Below, piece after piece: positions 5,593-13,835 of a stretch of DNA of 16,123 nt. Source of the DNA: UBA11164 sp002420085 (GTDB lineage Bacteria > Pseudomonadota > Gammaproteobacteria > Xanthomonadales > Xanthomonadaceae); contig DALYLJ010000066.1 in assembly GCA_031976395.1 (NCBI GenBank), positions 1-16,123 on the forward strand, given 5' to 3'. How positions within the stretch are numbered: position 1 is the stretch's first letter; the number at the start of each line of letters is the position of its first letter. The position numbers were made by a program, and so were the translations under genes. The notes beneath the pieces are model-generated. The model did not search any database. It had not been told where the DNA came from and saw nothing but the letters and a program-made list of their open reading frames with translations.

Positions 5593-6756
5593 TCAGAATG
5601 CGTTGATGCCGGTGACCTCGCGACCGACCACGAGTTGATGGACGGTCTCGGTGCCCTCGTAGGTGATCACCGATTCCAGATTGAGGGCATGCCGGATCGC
5701 GCAGTGTTCGACCGTGATGCCGGCCCCGCCCAGCACATCGCGCGCCTCGCGGGCGATGTCGAGCGCCATGCGCACATTGTTCCACTTGGCCAGCGATACC
5801 TGGGTCGGCTGCATCCGCCCGGCATCCTTGAGCCGGCCCAGTTGCAGGCTGAGCAACTGGGCCTGGGTGATCCGCCGCGCCATGTCGGCCAGCTTGAGTT
5901 GAACCGCCTGGGTGGCCGCCAGCGGCCGACCGAACAGGATGCGCTCCTTGGCGTATGCGGTCGCTTCGGTGAAACAGGCCAGCGCCGCACCGATCGGCCC
6001 CCAGGTGATGCCATAGCGCGCCTGGGTCAGGCAGCCTAGCGGCCCCTTCAGGCCCCGCACGCCCGGCAAGCGATTGCGATCGGGTACGCGCACGGCATCG
6101 AGATAAAGCGCGGAGGTCACCGAGGCACGCAGGCTCATCTTGCGGTGGATTTCCTGCGCTGCGAAACCCGGACTGTCGGTCGGCACGATGAAACCCTGGA
6201 TGCCGTCGTCGGTCTGCGCCCAGATGATCGCGATCCGGGCCAGGTTACCGTTAGTGATCCACATCTTGGCGCCGGTGATCAACCAGTCGTCGCCATCACG
6301 GCGGGCAACGGTCTTCATGTTGGCCGGGTCCGATCCACCGTGCGGCTCGGTCAGTCCGAAGCAGCCGATCACCTCGCCCGCCGCCATCGCCGGCAGCCAT
6401 TCACGGCGCTGTTCCTCGCTGCCGTAGGCGAAGATCGGATACATGCACAGCGAGCTTTGCACCGACACGAAACTGCGGATGCCGGAATCACCGCGTTCAA
6501 GCTCCTGGCAGATCAGCCCATACGACACCGCGTTCAACCCAGCACACCCGTAGTCGCTGGGCAGACTGGAACCCAAAAGGCCGAGTCCGGCGATTTCGGG
6601 GATCAGATCGGTCGGGAAGCGGCCCTGGTCGAAGCAGTCGCCGATGATCGGCAGCACCCGTTCGTCGGTGAAGCGCGCCACCGCGTCCTGCACCGCACGC
6701 TCATCATCGCTGAGCAACGAACGGACATCGTAGAGATCGGTGGGATCGAGAGCCAT
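5593..6756 (-). CDS. gcdH: Glutaryl-CoA dehydrogenase (acyl-CoA dehydrogenase family)
   Basis: 387 aa, the normal length. It shows the acyl-CoA dehydrogenase signatures GCFGLTEPHGGSDPANMKT (131-149) and KMWITNGN (164-171), the catalytic base in YEGT (Glu367), and the C-terminus REVTGINAF. IRSFVSVQSSL (93-103) includes Arg94, the residue that in glutaryl-CoA dehydrogenases binds the distal carboxylate, so the glutaryl-CoA assignment is better than a generic one. It oxidises and decarboxylates glutaryl-CoA to crotonyl-CoA plus CO2 with FAD, in lysine and tryptophan breakdown, in the cytoplasm. ATG 6756 gives the usual start MALDPTDLYDVRSLL. The upstream ATG at 6792 lies inside the candidate -10, which argues against it. 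Followed by the nucleotidyltransferase-like gene 23 nt on. Confidence 0.92.
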   Translation of the reverse strand: MALDPTDLYDVRSLLSDDERAVQDAVARFTDERVLPIIGDCFDQGRFPTDLIPEIAGLGLLGSSLPSDYGCAGLNAVSYGLICQELERGDSGIRSFVSVQSSLCMYPIFAYGSEEQRREWLPAMAAGEVIGCFGLTEPHGGSDPANMKTVARRDGDDWLITGAKMWITNGNLARIAIIWAQTDDGIQGFIVPTDSPGFAAQEIHRKMSLRASVTSALYLDAVRVPDRNRLPGVRGLKGPLGCLTQARYGITWGPIGAALACFTEATAYAKERILFGRPLAATQAVQLKLADMARRITQAQLLSLQLGRLKDAGRMQPTQVSLAKWNNVRMALDIAREARDVLGGAGITVEHCAIRHALNLESVITYEGTETVHQLVVGREVTGINAF

Positions 6757-6790
6757 GGCCGGAGGTGAACTGCACGTGGGTAAGCCGTCC

Positions 6791-6796
6791 ATTGTA
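6791..6796 (-). promoter_or_regulatory. Candidate -10 box upstream of gcdH
   Basis: TACAAT on the minus strand (5/6 consensus), 34 nt before the chosen gcdH ATG, in the 144-bp gap after ghrA. The -35 position (about 6814-6819) is poor (TGGCGG-like), so an activator would be needed. A promoter here would start a gcdH-nucleotidyltransferase-E1 transcript. Confidence 0.35.
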
Positions 6797-6900
6797 CCGA
6801 TCGCCCTGGGGGCACCGCCAGTCGGCGCGGAGCCGAAGACGCCTGCCGTGGCCGACCCATGGCGGGTGACGGGTGACGGGAGATCGCCGAGGACGGCGGC

Positions 6901-7824
6901 TCAGTAGCCTGCGCGTCGATCGACCAGGCCCAATGGCGGCTGGCCGCGCTGGACTCGGCGATAGCTCCGGAGCATCAGTTCGGCGGCCTCGCGCGGCAAG
7001 GTGAAACTGGCGCAATGCGGGGTCATGAAGATGCTCGGATGTTGCCAGAATGGATGTCCGGGTGGCAGAGGTTCCTGGGCGAACACGTCGAGCACGGCAT
7101 ACCCCGGCTTGCCGGCGGCCAGGGCCGGGATCAGATCGGCTTCGGCCAGGTGGCCGCCACGTCCGACATTGATCAGGCAGGCGTCGGGCTTCATGGCTGC
7201 GAACAGATCGGCGTTGAGAATGCCCCGAGTATGCTCGGTCAGTGGCAGCAGACAGATCAGGTAATCGACTTCGGCGGCGATTGCCCTCAGTCCGTCGCTG
7301 CCGTGATGGCAGGTGACGCCAGGCAAACGATGCGGACTGCGACTCCAGCCATGGACCGGGTAGCCCAGGGCGCGGAACACCCGGATGCTGGCCTTGGCCA
7401 TGACACCGAGACCGAGCAGGCCGATCACCGGCAGGGGTTCGGGTGCCCATGGCTGCCAGCGCTCATTGCGCTGGTCGTCACGGAAGCCGAACAGGCCGCG
7501 ATGCCGGGCGATGACCACGCCGGCCAGGAACTCGGCCATGTCGGCGGCCAATCGGGGGCCGGCCAGCCGTCCGACCGGCAGGTCCGGTGGCAGGTCGGGA
7601 TCGTTGAGGATGGCCTCGACCCCGGCACCGTAGGAGGTGACCGCACGCAGTGCCGGCAGGTGCTGGAACAGGCCGGGCGGGTGCTTCCAGAGCACGGCGA
7701 AGTCGATCTCGGCGGGCGTGCCGAGGTCCGGCCAGACGCGCACGTCGAGTTTCGGCGCGAGTCGATGCAGATGGCGCTCGACGGCGCCGGTATCGCGGTT
7801 GGGGGCAACGATCAGCAGGGCCAT
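6901..7824 (-). CDS. ghrA: Glyoxylate/hydroxypyruvate reductase A-like 2-hydroxyacid dehydrogenase
   Basis: 307 aa, the usual GhrA size (about 312). The Rossmann motif GLLGLGVMAK (135-144) precedes GWSRSPH (159-165), where the R-S pair after the second strand favours NADPH over NADH, as in GhrA. The catalytic residues fit: Arg in NVGRGG (R222), Glu in AQEPLP (E251) and His in TPHCAS (H270). LDVFAQEPLPPGHPFW is a near-diagnostic GhrA stretch. It reduces glyoxylate or hydroxypyruvate (or other 2-oxoacids) in the cytoplasm. The ATG is 12 nt after the traB/gumN-like stop, so the pair is co-transcribed. The exact substrate is not certain; the symbol reflects the subfamily. Confidence 0.87.
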   Translation of the reverse strand: MALLIVAPNRDTGAVERHLHRLAPKLDVRVWPDLGTPAEIDFAVLWKHPPGLFQHLPALRAVTSYGAGVEAILNDPDLPPDLPVGRLAGPRLAADMAEFLAGVVIARHRGLFGFRDDQRNERWQPWAPEPLPVIGLLGLGVMAKASIRVFRALGYPVHGWSRSPHRLPGVTCHHGSDGLRAIAAEVDYLICLLPLTEHTRGILNADLFAAMKPDACLINVGRGGHLAEADLIPALAAGKPGYAVLDVFAQEPLPPGHPFWQHPSIFMTPHCASFTLPREAAELMLRSYRRVQRGQPPLGLVDRRAGY

Positions 7825-7836
7825 GCCGGGTGCCGT

Positions 7837-8781
7837 TCAGGGTGTCGAACGGCCAACCGGACGCACTGATATGCCTTCGGCGGTCAGCAGGGCCGGCAGT
7901 CCGTCGTCGCCCACCAGATGCAGTGTGCCGACCACGACCAGGGTCGGCGTGCCATCGGCGATCAGGGCCTGCAACTGCGGCAGCCAGCGGCGATTGCGAT
8001 CGCTGTTGAGCAGGCGGGCGCTGACCGGAGTTTCGGCGACCAGTTCGGCCCACATTTCCTGCTCCAGACGGGCAAGATCAGCGGTTCGCCAGTAGCGGTG
8101 CAGGGTATGGATTTCTTCGCGCAATTCCGGCAAGGGCCGCAGGGCTTCGCGCAGAGAACGTTCCTGTTCCTCGATCGGGGCGCTGTCGAGGGCGTCGATC
8201 TGCTGCTGGGCGGTTTCCAGCCCGAGGGTGGTCTTGCCGTCGCTGCGGGCGCGCTGCATGAAATGCATGTCGAGGCCATGCTGGGCATCGAATCCGGCCT
8301 GGGTCATGGCGGAGATGGCGATGCCCAGGGTCAGGAACCAGGGTTTCAGGCGATCGACGGTCGGCAGGGCGGCCTCGCTGCCGAGGAAACCGATCAGTCG
8401 CTGGCGGGTATCGGGTGAAATCATCGAGGTCAGACTGCGATCGGCCGGCAGCATGCCGCGTGTACTCATCGCGGTGGCGACCGCCGGTGACAGCGCTTCT
8501 TCCGGTGAGATCTCGAACACCAGCCGTTCGGCACCGGCATAGGCGGCTTCCAGACTGTCGGCCAGCGGGTAGTCGTCGGCGGTCAACAGGTGGAACGAGC
8601 CAACCAGGTAGAAGTGGCGATCGTCGTCACCGACCTGCCACAGCAAGGGCGTCGGCGGTTCGGCCTGCACCTTGGCCAGGCCGAGCAACAGGATCAGCGT
8701 GGTGGCGAATGCGCTACCCAGCCACCGGCGAACGGAGGGGTTCGGGCGATCGAGAACGGAATGGCATCTGGTCTGGGTCAT
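7837..8781 (-). CDS. TraB/GumN family protein, exported
   Basis: 314 aa from ATG 8781. A basic n-region and a hydrophobic stretch (SAFATTLILLLGLAKVQA, 23-40) look like a signal peptide cleaved near AQ/AEPP, so the protein is probably periplasmic or membrane-anchored. The family marks are FYLVGSFHLL (57-66), GLET followed by QQQIDAL (187-198), RNRRW (262-266) and the C-terminal VVGTLHLVGDDGLPALL (283-299). The paired GxxH motifs correspond to the metal-binding pattern of TraB/Tiki-type putative metalloproteases; activity of bacterial members is poorly known. An upstream in-frame ATG at 8856 overlaps the previous stop (TGATG) and could couple translation. It would put 65 residues before the signal cleavage point, so I prefer 8781. 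Confidence 0.85.
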   Translation of the reverse strand: MTQTRCHSVLDRPNPSVRRWLGSAFATTLILLLGLAKVQAEPPTPLLWQVGDDDRHFYLVGSFHLLTADDYPLADSLEAAYAGAERLVFEISPEEALSPAVATAMSTRGMLPADRSLTSMISPDTRQRLIGFLGSEAALPTVDRLKPWFLTLGIAISAMTQAGFDAQHGLDMHFMQRARSDGKTTLGLETAQQQIDALDSAPIEEQERSLREALRPLPELREEIHTLHRYWRTADLARLEQEMWAELVAETPVSARLLNSDRNRRWLPQLQALIADGTPTLVVVGTLHLVGDDGLPALLTAEGISVRPVGRSTP

Positions 8782-8855
8782 GGCTTCGATCTGGTTGCGG
8801 GGTGCCGGCTGAATGGTCTGCTTGGAGTGCCGTCCTGCCCGGCCCGACATCGACA

Positions 8856-9896
8856 TCAGGTCGTCGGGCCGGTGTAGCGCCGTTCGCCGGCCTCGACTCG
8901 GACATCCAGGCGATTCTCGGGAGGCGGTAGCGGACAGGTGGAGTGGGCGGTGAAGGCACAGGGCGGGTTGTAGGCACGGTTGAAGTCGAGCACGCTGCGG
9001 CCGTTGTCATCCGGCGGATCGGCATAGAGGAAGCGGCCGGCGCCGTAGGTGTCGCTGCTGTTGGTGCGATCGGCGAAGATCACGAACAAGCGGCCATCCC
9101 CCTCATCGACGGTTTCCAGTCGATGCTCGCGGCCATCGCGTGTGAACACCAGCACCCCCTGGTTCGGCATCGGTTCGAGTTGACCGAGGACGTTGGCGAT
9201 GTCGAGGGTCTTGCCGGCCGGATGCGGCTCGAAGCGAGCCTCGAAGCGCCAACTCGGGTCGGGATCGAAGCGTTCGATGCCGACGAAGCCGGTCCGGGTG
9301 TGGGCGCGTGCGTCTCGCACGCGCAACGCAATCCGACCGCCGCGCACCAGCGCCTCGAAACTGGCCTGGCCATCGTCGAAGTGGACTCGATCCGGTTGAC
9401 CGTCGGCACTGGTGGCCAGCAGGATTTCACCGTCCAGCGGAACATCCTTGAGTCGAGCGACAACGCCGGGTTCCGGCGTGAATCGCACACCGTCGTCGTC
9501 GAGTCGGATCAGGCCGAGCCGCTCGGGGCCGACCGCCAGGCGGATATCGCGATCAGGGCCACTGCCTATCCGATGCTCGCCCGGTTCGACCCAGTGGAAC
9601 CCGACCAGGGACAGCCAGCCTTCGGGGGCCGTCAGCCGTTCGATCCGCTCGGCGTGCCAGGCGGCGTCGGTTTCGGCCCAGTGGGTTTCATCCCGGTCGG
9701 ATGCAGCCGGGTTGGATGCGACCTGGTCGGGACGGGTCTCGGCCGGACCGGCGTCGGTCACCGAAGCGTCGGCCGCAGACGACGCGGACGCAGGCGAATC
9801 AACCGCAGAAGAGTCGGTCGAGGGCGAGCAGGCGATCGGGCTCATGAGGGTGGCCAGGATGAACAGGCGGACGATGGTTTGGAGTGCGTTCGGCAT
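8856..9896 (-). CDS. DUF1684 domain protein, probable exported lipoprotein
   Basis: 346 aa. The N-terminus has a hydrophobic segment ending at SPIAC (Cys23), then a Ser/Ala/Asp-rich linker (about 24-65), the usual look of a tethered lipoprotein. The lipobox is atypical, with Pro at -3. The body matches DUF1684: APEGWLSLVGFHWVEPGEHR near 90-108 and the C-terminal run GRFLYADPPDD, LDFNRAYNPPCAFTAHS, CPLPPPENRL and EAGERRY (about 285-341). DUF1684 proteins have no proven function to my knowledge. It is followed by the TraB/GumN gene (74 nt, or overlapping if the longer start is used) and preceded by mutL with a 142-nt gap. No Shine-Dalgarno is obvious before ATG 9896. Confidence 0.88.
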   Translation of the reverse strand: MPNALQTIVRLFILATLMSPIACSPSTDSSAVDSPASASSAADASVTDAGPAETRPDQVASNPAASDRDETHWAETDAAWHAERIERLTAPEGWLSLVGFHWVEPGEHRIGSGPDRDIRLAVGPERLGLIRLDDDGVRFTPEPGVVARLKDVPLDGEILLATSADGQPDRVHFDDGQASFEALVRGGRIALRVRDARAHTRTGFVGIERFDPDPSWRFEARFEPHPAGKTLDIANVLGQLEPMPNQGVLVFTRDGREHRLETVDEGDGRLFVIFADRTNSSDTYGAGRFLYADPPDDNGRSVLDFNRAYNPPCAFTAHSTCPLPPPENRLDVRVEAGERRYTGPTT

Positions 9897-10038
9897 GATG
9901 GCAAGGCGCTGCGAATCGGGGAGTGATCCGGGACCGCCATGATGCCCGGTTGCGCCGCCGGGCGACAGGGTCTCGTCGTGCGAGCATCGGCACGGCGGTC
10001 ATGATCTGATGACGATCGCTGCTGATGGCCGCCCGCGA

Positions 10039-11850
10039 TCAGCGGCCACGCAGGAACAGTTTGTCCAGTTCGGCCAGGCTCAATTGCGTCCAGGTCGGCC
10101 GGCCATGATTGCACTGCCCGGAGCGCTCGGTGGTTTCCATGTCGCGCAGCAGGGCATTCATCTCGGCCACCGTGAGCCGTCGATGGGCACGCACGGCACC
10201 ATGGCAGGCCATGGTCGCCAATCGCTGGTTGCGCGACTCGGTCACCCGCTGACTGTCGCCCCGTTCGCCGAGATCGGCCAGGACATCGCGCAGCAGGTCG
10301 GTCGGATCGGCCTCGGCCAACAGGCTCGGAATGGCGCGGATCGACAGCGCAGTCGGCCCGCTGCGGCGAACCTCGAAGCCGAGCGAGGCCAGGGTTTCAG
10401 CCTGCGCTTCGGCCTCGTCGGCCTCACGTTCGGACACGCTGACCGAGACCGGAACCAGCAGGGGTTGACTGCGGATGCCAGCACCGTCATGGGCGGCCTT
10501 GAGCCGCTCGTAGGCGATTCGCTCATGAGCCGCATGCATGTCGATCAGGACCAGACCATCGGCGTTCTCGGCCAGGATGTAGATCCCGTGCAATTGCGCG
10601 AGCGCGAAGCCCAGCGGAGGAGTGTCACCGGTCCGGGCCTGCGGTTCGGCAGCGGCATCCGGCCTGGCGCCGGCGCCGTAGAGTGCGGCATAGCCGGCGA
10701 TCCGCTCGCGCACCGGCAGGCCGAGGCTGTTCTGGGTCGGTTGGTAGCGGCGCCAATCGGTCGGGCGCGGCGAATGATCGGGACTGGCCGGCTCGCTGGC
10801 AATGGCCATGGGCGGCCCCGGCTCGGCCGCCGGTTGCGCCGATCCGAGCGCACCCGCTCGGGTCTGTGCCAGCACCTCATGCAGGCTGCGGTACAGGAAG
10901 TCGTGGATGGTTCGACTGTCGCGAAAACGCACTTCATGCTTGGCCGGATGGACATTGACATCAACTCGGCGCGGATCGAGATCGAGGAACAGCACGAATG
11001 CCGGATGTCGTCCATGGAAGAGCACATCGGCATAGGCTTGCCGAACCGCATGCCCGACCACCCGATCACGCACGGCCCGTCGATTGACGTAGAAATATTG
11101 ATGATCGGCGGAGGATCGAGCGGCAGTCGGCAGACCGATCCAGCCGCTCAGGCGCAGACCGGCCGCTTCCCGCTCGATCGCCAGGCACTGATCGGCGAAA
11201 CCGTCGCCGAGGATTTCCGTCACCCGTTGCAGGTGGCGAGCGTCCGCCATCGCCCGGTAGTGGCGATTCGGCCGGCCGTTGTGGCCAAGCCGGATATCGA
11301 CATCCGGACGAGCCAGCGCCAAGGCCCGCAGCCATTCCTCGATGTGGCCGAGTTCGGTGCGTTCGGCGCGCAGGAAACGGCGCCGGGCAGGCACGTTGAA
11401 GAACAACTCGCGGACCTCGACCGTGGTGCCGACCGGGTGCGGATGCGGGCGTACCGGCTCGATCCGACCCCCATCGATTTCCAGGCGCGCACCATGCTCG
11501 TCCTCCTGGCGCCGGGAGGTCAGCGTGAAATGACTGACCGAGGCGATCGACGGCAACGCCTCGCCGCGAAAACCCAGGCTGCGCACCTGTTCGAGATCGT
11601 CGAGCGAGGCGATCTTGCTGGTCGCATGTCGGGAAACCGCCAGCGGCAGGTCGTCGCCCGCCATGCCGCTGCCATCGTCGCGAACCCGGATCAGCCGAGT
11701 GCCGCCGACTTCGAGATCGATTTCGAGACTGCGCGCCCCGGCGTCGAGTGCGTTCTCGACCAGTTCCTTGACCACCGACGCCGGTCGCTCGACCACTTCA
11801 CCGGCGGCGATCTGGTTGATCAGTATCTCGGGAAGGGTGCGGATCGGCAC
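10039..11850 (-). CDS. mutL: DNA mismatch repair protein MutL, endonuclease type
   Basis: 603 aa from GTG 11850; the resulting start, MPIRTLPEILINQIAAGEVV, aligns exactly with MutL N-termini. The GHKL ATPase motifs are present: KELVENALDAGA (E29, N33), DDGSGM (58-63) and GFRGEAL (93-99). The C-terminal dimerisation domain has DMHAAHERIAYE (437-448), matching the DQHA(X)2E(X)4E metal-dependent nicking motif, plus ACHGAVRA (548-555) and CNHGRP (580-585), which complete the metal site. MutL couples MutS mismatch recognition to strand removal; this version can nick DNA itself, as in bacteria without MutH. It lies downstream of amiB, the common gammaproteobacterial order, but the usual following miaA is absent. 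Confidence 0.97.
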   Translation of the reverse strand: MPIRTLPEILINQIAAGEVVERPASVVKELVENALDAGARSLEIDLEVGGTRLIRVRDDGSGMAGDDLPLAVSRHATSKIASLDDLEQVRSLGFRGEALPSIASVSHFTLTSRRQEDEHGARLEIDGGRIEPVRPHPHPVGTTVEVRELFFNVPARRRFLRAERTELGHIEEWLRALALARPDVDIRLGHNGRPNRHYRAMADARHLQRVTEILGDGFADQCLAIEREAAGLRLSGWIGLPTAARSSADHQYFYVNRRAVRDRVVGHAVRQAYADVLFHGRHPAFVLFLDLDPRRVDVNVHPAKHEVRFRDSRTIHDFLYRSLHEVLAQTRAGALGSAQPAAEPGPPMAIASEPASPDHSPRPTDWRRYQPTQNSLGLPVRERIAGYAALYGAGARPDAAAEPQARTGDTPPLGFALAQLHGIYILAENADGLVLIDMHAAHERIAYERLKAAHDGAGIRSQPLLVPVSVSVSEREADEAEAQAETLASLGFEVRRSGPTALSIRAIPSLLAEADPTDLLRDVLADLGERGDSQRVTESRNQRLATMACHGAVRAHRRLTVAEMNALLRDMETTERSGQCNHGRPTWTQLSLAELDKLFLRGR

Positions 11851-11879
11851 GGGGATCGAGCAAGGATTGACGGCGCTCG

Positions 11880-11888
11880 ATCATACCA
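11880..11888 (-). promoter_or_regulatory. Candidate extended -10 promoter of mutL
   Basis: In the 112-bp amiB-mutL gap the minus strand reads TGGTATGAT, a TGn extension plus TATGAT (5/6 of the -10 consensus), about 29 nt before the GTG of mutL. No good -35 is seen at 17 bp, which extended -10 promoters can tolerate. Confidence 0.4.
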
Positions 11889-11962
11889 GTGGCGATCGCA
11901 GCCACGGTGTTCGATCGGATCAGTACCCGATCGGAATCGATCGGCCGGGTCTGTTCCGGGGC

Positions 11963-13381
11963 TCAGCGTGCCGACATGCCACTGCTGGCAGCGACCGAAC
12001 CGACCACGCCGGACGGCGCCGGCACCCGCAGCCGCTGGCCGAGCCGGACGACATCCGAATTCAGATTGTTGGCACGCCGGAGGCTGGCCACACTCACGCC
12101 GTACCGGACGGCGATGGCGGACAGGGTATCGCCGCGCACCACCACATGCTCGCGCGCGCCGATCGGCGCCGCATCCGGATTGGCGGCCAGCCAGGTGTCC
12201 GGTGGTGGCCGAGTCACGAAATAGGCACGCACCCCTTCGCCGATCGCCGCAGCCAGTTGCTTGCGATAGACCGGATCGGACAACCGACGCTCCTCGCTCG
12301 GATTGCTGATGAAGCCGGTCTCGACCAGCATCGAGGGCACATCGGGCGACCGCAGCACCACGAAATTGGCGCGCTCGACCTGCGGCTTGTGCGCCTTGCC
12401 GACCCGCTTGAGGCCATCGAGCACGTGCCGGGCGACATCCTCGGACGCGCGCATGGTCGCGCTCTGGGAAAGATCGAGCAGCACTGCCGCGAGCGTATCG
12501 TCCTTGTCGTCGAGTTTGACACCACCGACCAGATCGGCGGCATTTTCGCGATCGGCAAGCCAGCGTGCAGCCTGCGACGAGGCCCCACCCAGCGACAGCA
12601 CGTACACCGACGCACCATTGGCGTTGCGGTTGTGGGCAGCATCGGCATGCACCGACACGAACAGGTCGGCTTGCTGGCCGCGAGCGATCTGATAGCGCTG
12701 GGGCAGGGCGATGAAGCGATCATCGGAGCGCACCAGGAAGGCACGAAAGCCGCGCATGGCATCGATCTCGCGAGCCAGTTCCTTGGCGACGGCCAGGGTG
12801 ATGTCCTTCTCGCGTCGTCCGCTCGGACCGATCGCCCCAGGATCCTTGCCACCATGCCCGGCATCGATGGCCACCACGATCTCGCGTTCGCCACGACCGA
12901 CCACGTCCTCGACCCGACGAACCGCTGCCACCGTGCGCTGTGCCGAGCGCGCATGCAACTCGACCACCAGACGCTGGGCAGCATCCGGTCCGACGCCCTC
13001 AATGCGGGTCCGGGGCTGGATCGCCTCGACCAGATCGAACACCACTCGCAATTGTCCCGGCTCCGGCGAGCCGGTACGCACGCCGACCACCGAGCCAGTC
13101 GCCGGGCCGGGTCGGAAGTCCTTGGCAAGCCGGCCGTCCGGCAGATCGAGCACCAGTCGATCGGGATTGGCGAGGGTGAAGACCTTGTGCTCGGTCGAAC
13201 CGGACAGACTGATCTCGATCCGAGTGAACTCGCCGGTCTCAGCCAGACTGAGCGCCTTGATCTCCCCGGCTGTCGATGCAGCGGACAGACCGACCAGCAG
13301 GCAGCCGAAAATCGCCCTGACGGACAGATCCATCCACGTGCGGCGGCAGAACGCTCGGCTCATGCCGCGATTCAACCGCAT
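11963..13381 (-). CDS. amiB: N-acetylmuramoyl-L-alanine amidase with AMIN and LysM domains (AmiB/AmiC type)
   Basis: Up to 472 aa. The order is signal peptide (hydrophobic core about 22-38, cleaved near STAGE), AMIN domain (about 42-145, septal targeting), Amidase_3 catalytic domain (about 167-388), then one LysM domain (about 411-453, ending LGQRLRVPAP). The zinc ligands are visible: DAGHGGKDPGA (H176), REKD (E191) and SVHADA (H245), plus catalytic VETGF (E354). The insert at about 268-315 is the regulatory helix region that in AmiB/AmiC blocks the active site until an EnvC/NlpD-type activator binds. It splits daughter-cell peptidoglycan in the periplasm. Starts at 13381, 13363 and 13333 are all possible; 13333 gives the shortest, cleanest signal peptide. 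None has a strong Shine-Dalgarno, and a short ORF with a perfect one lies just upstream. Confidence 0.95.
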   Translation of the reverse strand: MRLNRGMSRAFCRRTWMDLSVRAIFGCLLVGLSAASTAGEIKALSLAETGEFTRIEISLSGSTEHKVFTLANPDRLVLDLPDGRLAKDFRPGPATGSVVGVRTGSPEPGQLRVVFDLVEAIQPRTRIEGVGPDAAQRLVVELHARSAQRTVAAVRRVEDVVGRGEREIVVAIDAGHGGKDPGAIGPSGRREKDITLAVAKELAREIDAMRGFRAFLVRSDDRFIALPQRYQIARGQQADLFVSVHADAAHNRNANGASVYVLSLGGASSQAARWLADRENAADLVGGVKLDDKDDTLAAVLLDLSQSATMRASEDVARHVLDGLKRVGKAHKPQVERANFVVLRSPDVPSMLVETGFISNPSEERRLSDPVYRKQLAAAIGEGVRAYFVTRPPPDTWLAANPDAAPIGAREHVVVRGDTLSAIAVRYGVSVASLRRANNLNSDVVRLGQRLRVPAPSGVVGSVAASSGMSAR

Positions 13382-13410
13382 CGGCTAGACGATTTCAAGC
13401 TTTTTTCCAT
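13372..13410 (-). CDS. Possible 12-codon leader ORF before amiB
   Basis: On the minus strand ATG 13410-13408 is preceded by AGGAGG (13425-13420) with 9 nt spacing, the best ribosome binding site in the region. The frame is MEKSLKSSSRCG, ending in TGA at 13372. The stop overlaps the first amiB ATG region (13381) and is 8 nt before the second (13363), so ribosomes could re-initiate into amiB. Changing the A-run length by one base does not restore a fusion with amiB. It could be a real leader peptide or chance. Confidence 0.4.
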   Translation of the reverse strand: MEKSLKSSSRCG

Positions 13411-13667
13411 ATGAATCCGCCTCCTGCGCCATATTTCTAAAGATTTGTTCAGGTTGTGCCGGTAAACCGGGTACGCGCAGCCGACAACCCGAGCCGCCCC
13501 TGGCGGTCGGGGCTGCACAAACCCACTCCTGCACGCATACCGCGCACCCCTGGCGGGCGCCGGAGTCAGGGCCTGAGCCTGAGCCGATGCTGTACCCGTG
13601 CCAGACCGATATCAGGTGACAGGTGACGCGAGCAGTGCAGACGTCTCCCGCAGCGCGTGCGCAGCCG

Positions 13668-13718
13668 ACGTGTCACGGCTCGGCGATGACATGTCGGACC
13701 ACCTCGGCAACATGTCGG
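13668..13718. repeat. Three 9-bp motifs phased at exactly 21 bp (possible activator sites)
   Basis: ACGTGTCAC (13668-13676), ACATGTCGG (13689-13697) and ACATGTCGG (13710-13718) begin 21 bp apart, two helical turns, so all face the same side of the DNA. The bases between them are not conserved, which suggests binding sites rather than a copied unit. The last is followed by TGACA. They lie about 120-170 bp upstream of the sigma54-like -24 box, a normal position for enhancer-binding proteins. No regulator gene is in the window. Confidence 0.55.
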
Positions 13719-13835
13719 TGACAGCGTCGCGCCATCCGAACCGATCCGATCACACCGATCGAACGACACGAGCAGGGTCGGCGAGACGCTGAATTACAAG
13801 CTTATTTCGCCACTCCGGCAGGGCCGCCATGCCCT

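Noticed and set aside
10026..10048. Hairpin TGGCCGC/GCGGCCA around the mutL stop as a terminator
   Set aside because: A 7-bp stem with a 9-base loop straddles the stop codon and has no U-tract. It is better explained by coding GC content.
10009..13414. Long plus-strand open frames (10009-12309 and 11615-13414) opposite mutL and amiB
   Set aside because: They are antisense shadows caused by high GC content. The minus strand encodes clear MutL and amidase motifs, and the plus products have no family likeness and skewed composition.
13668..13718. The phased 21-bp motifs as a small CRISPR array
   Set aside because: The repeats are only 9 bp with 12-bp unconserved gaps and number three, and there are no cas genes; CRISPR repeats are 23 bp or more.
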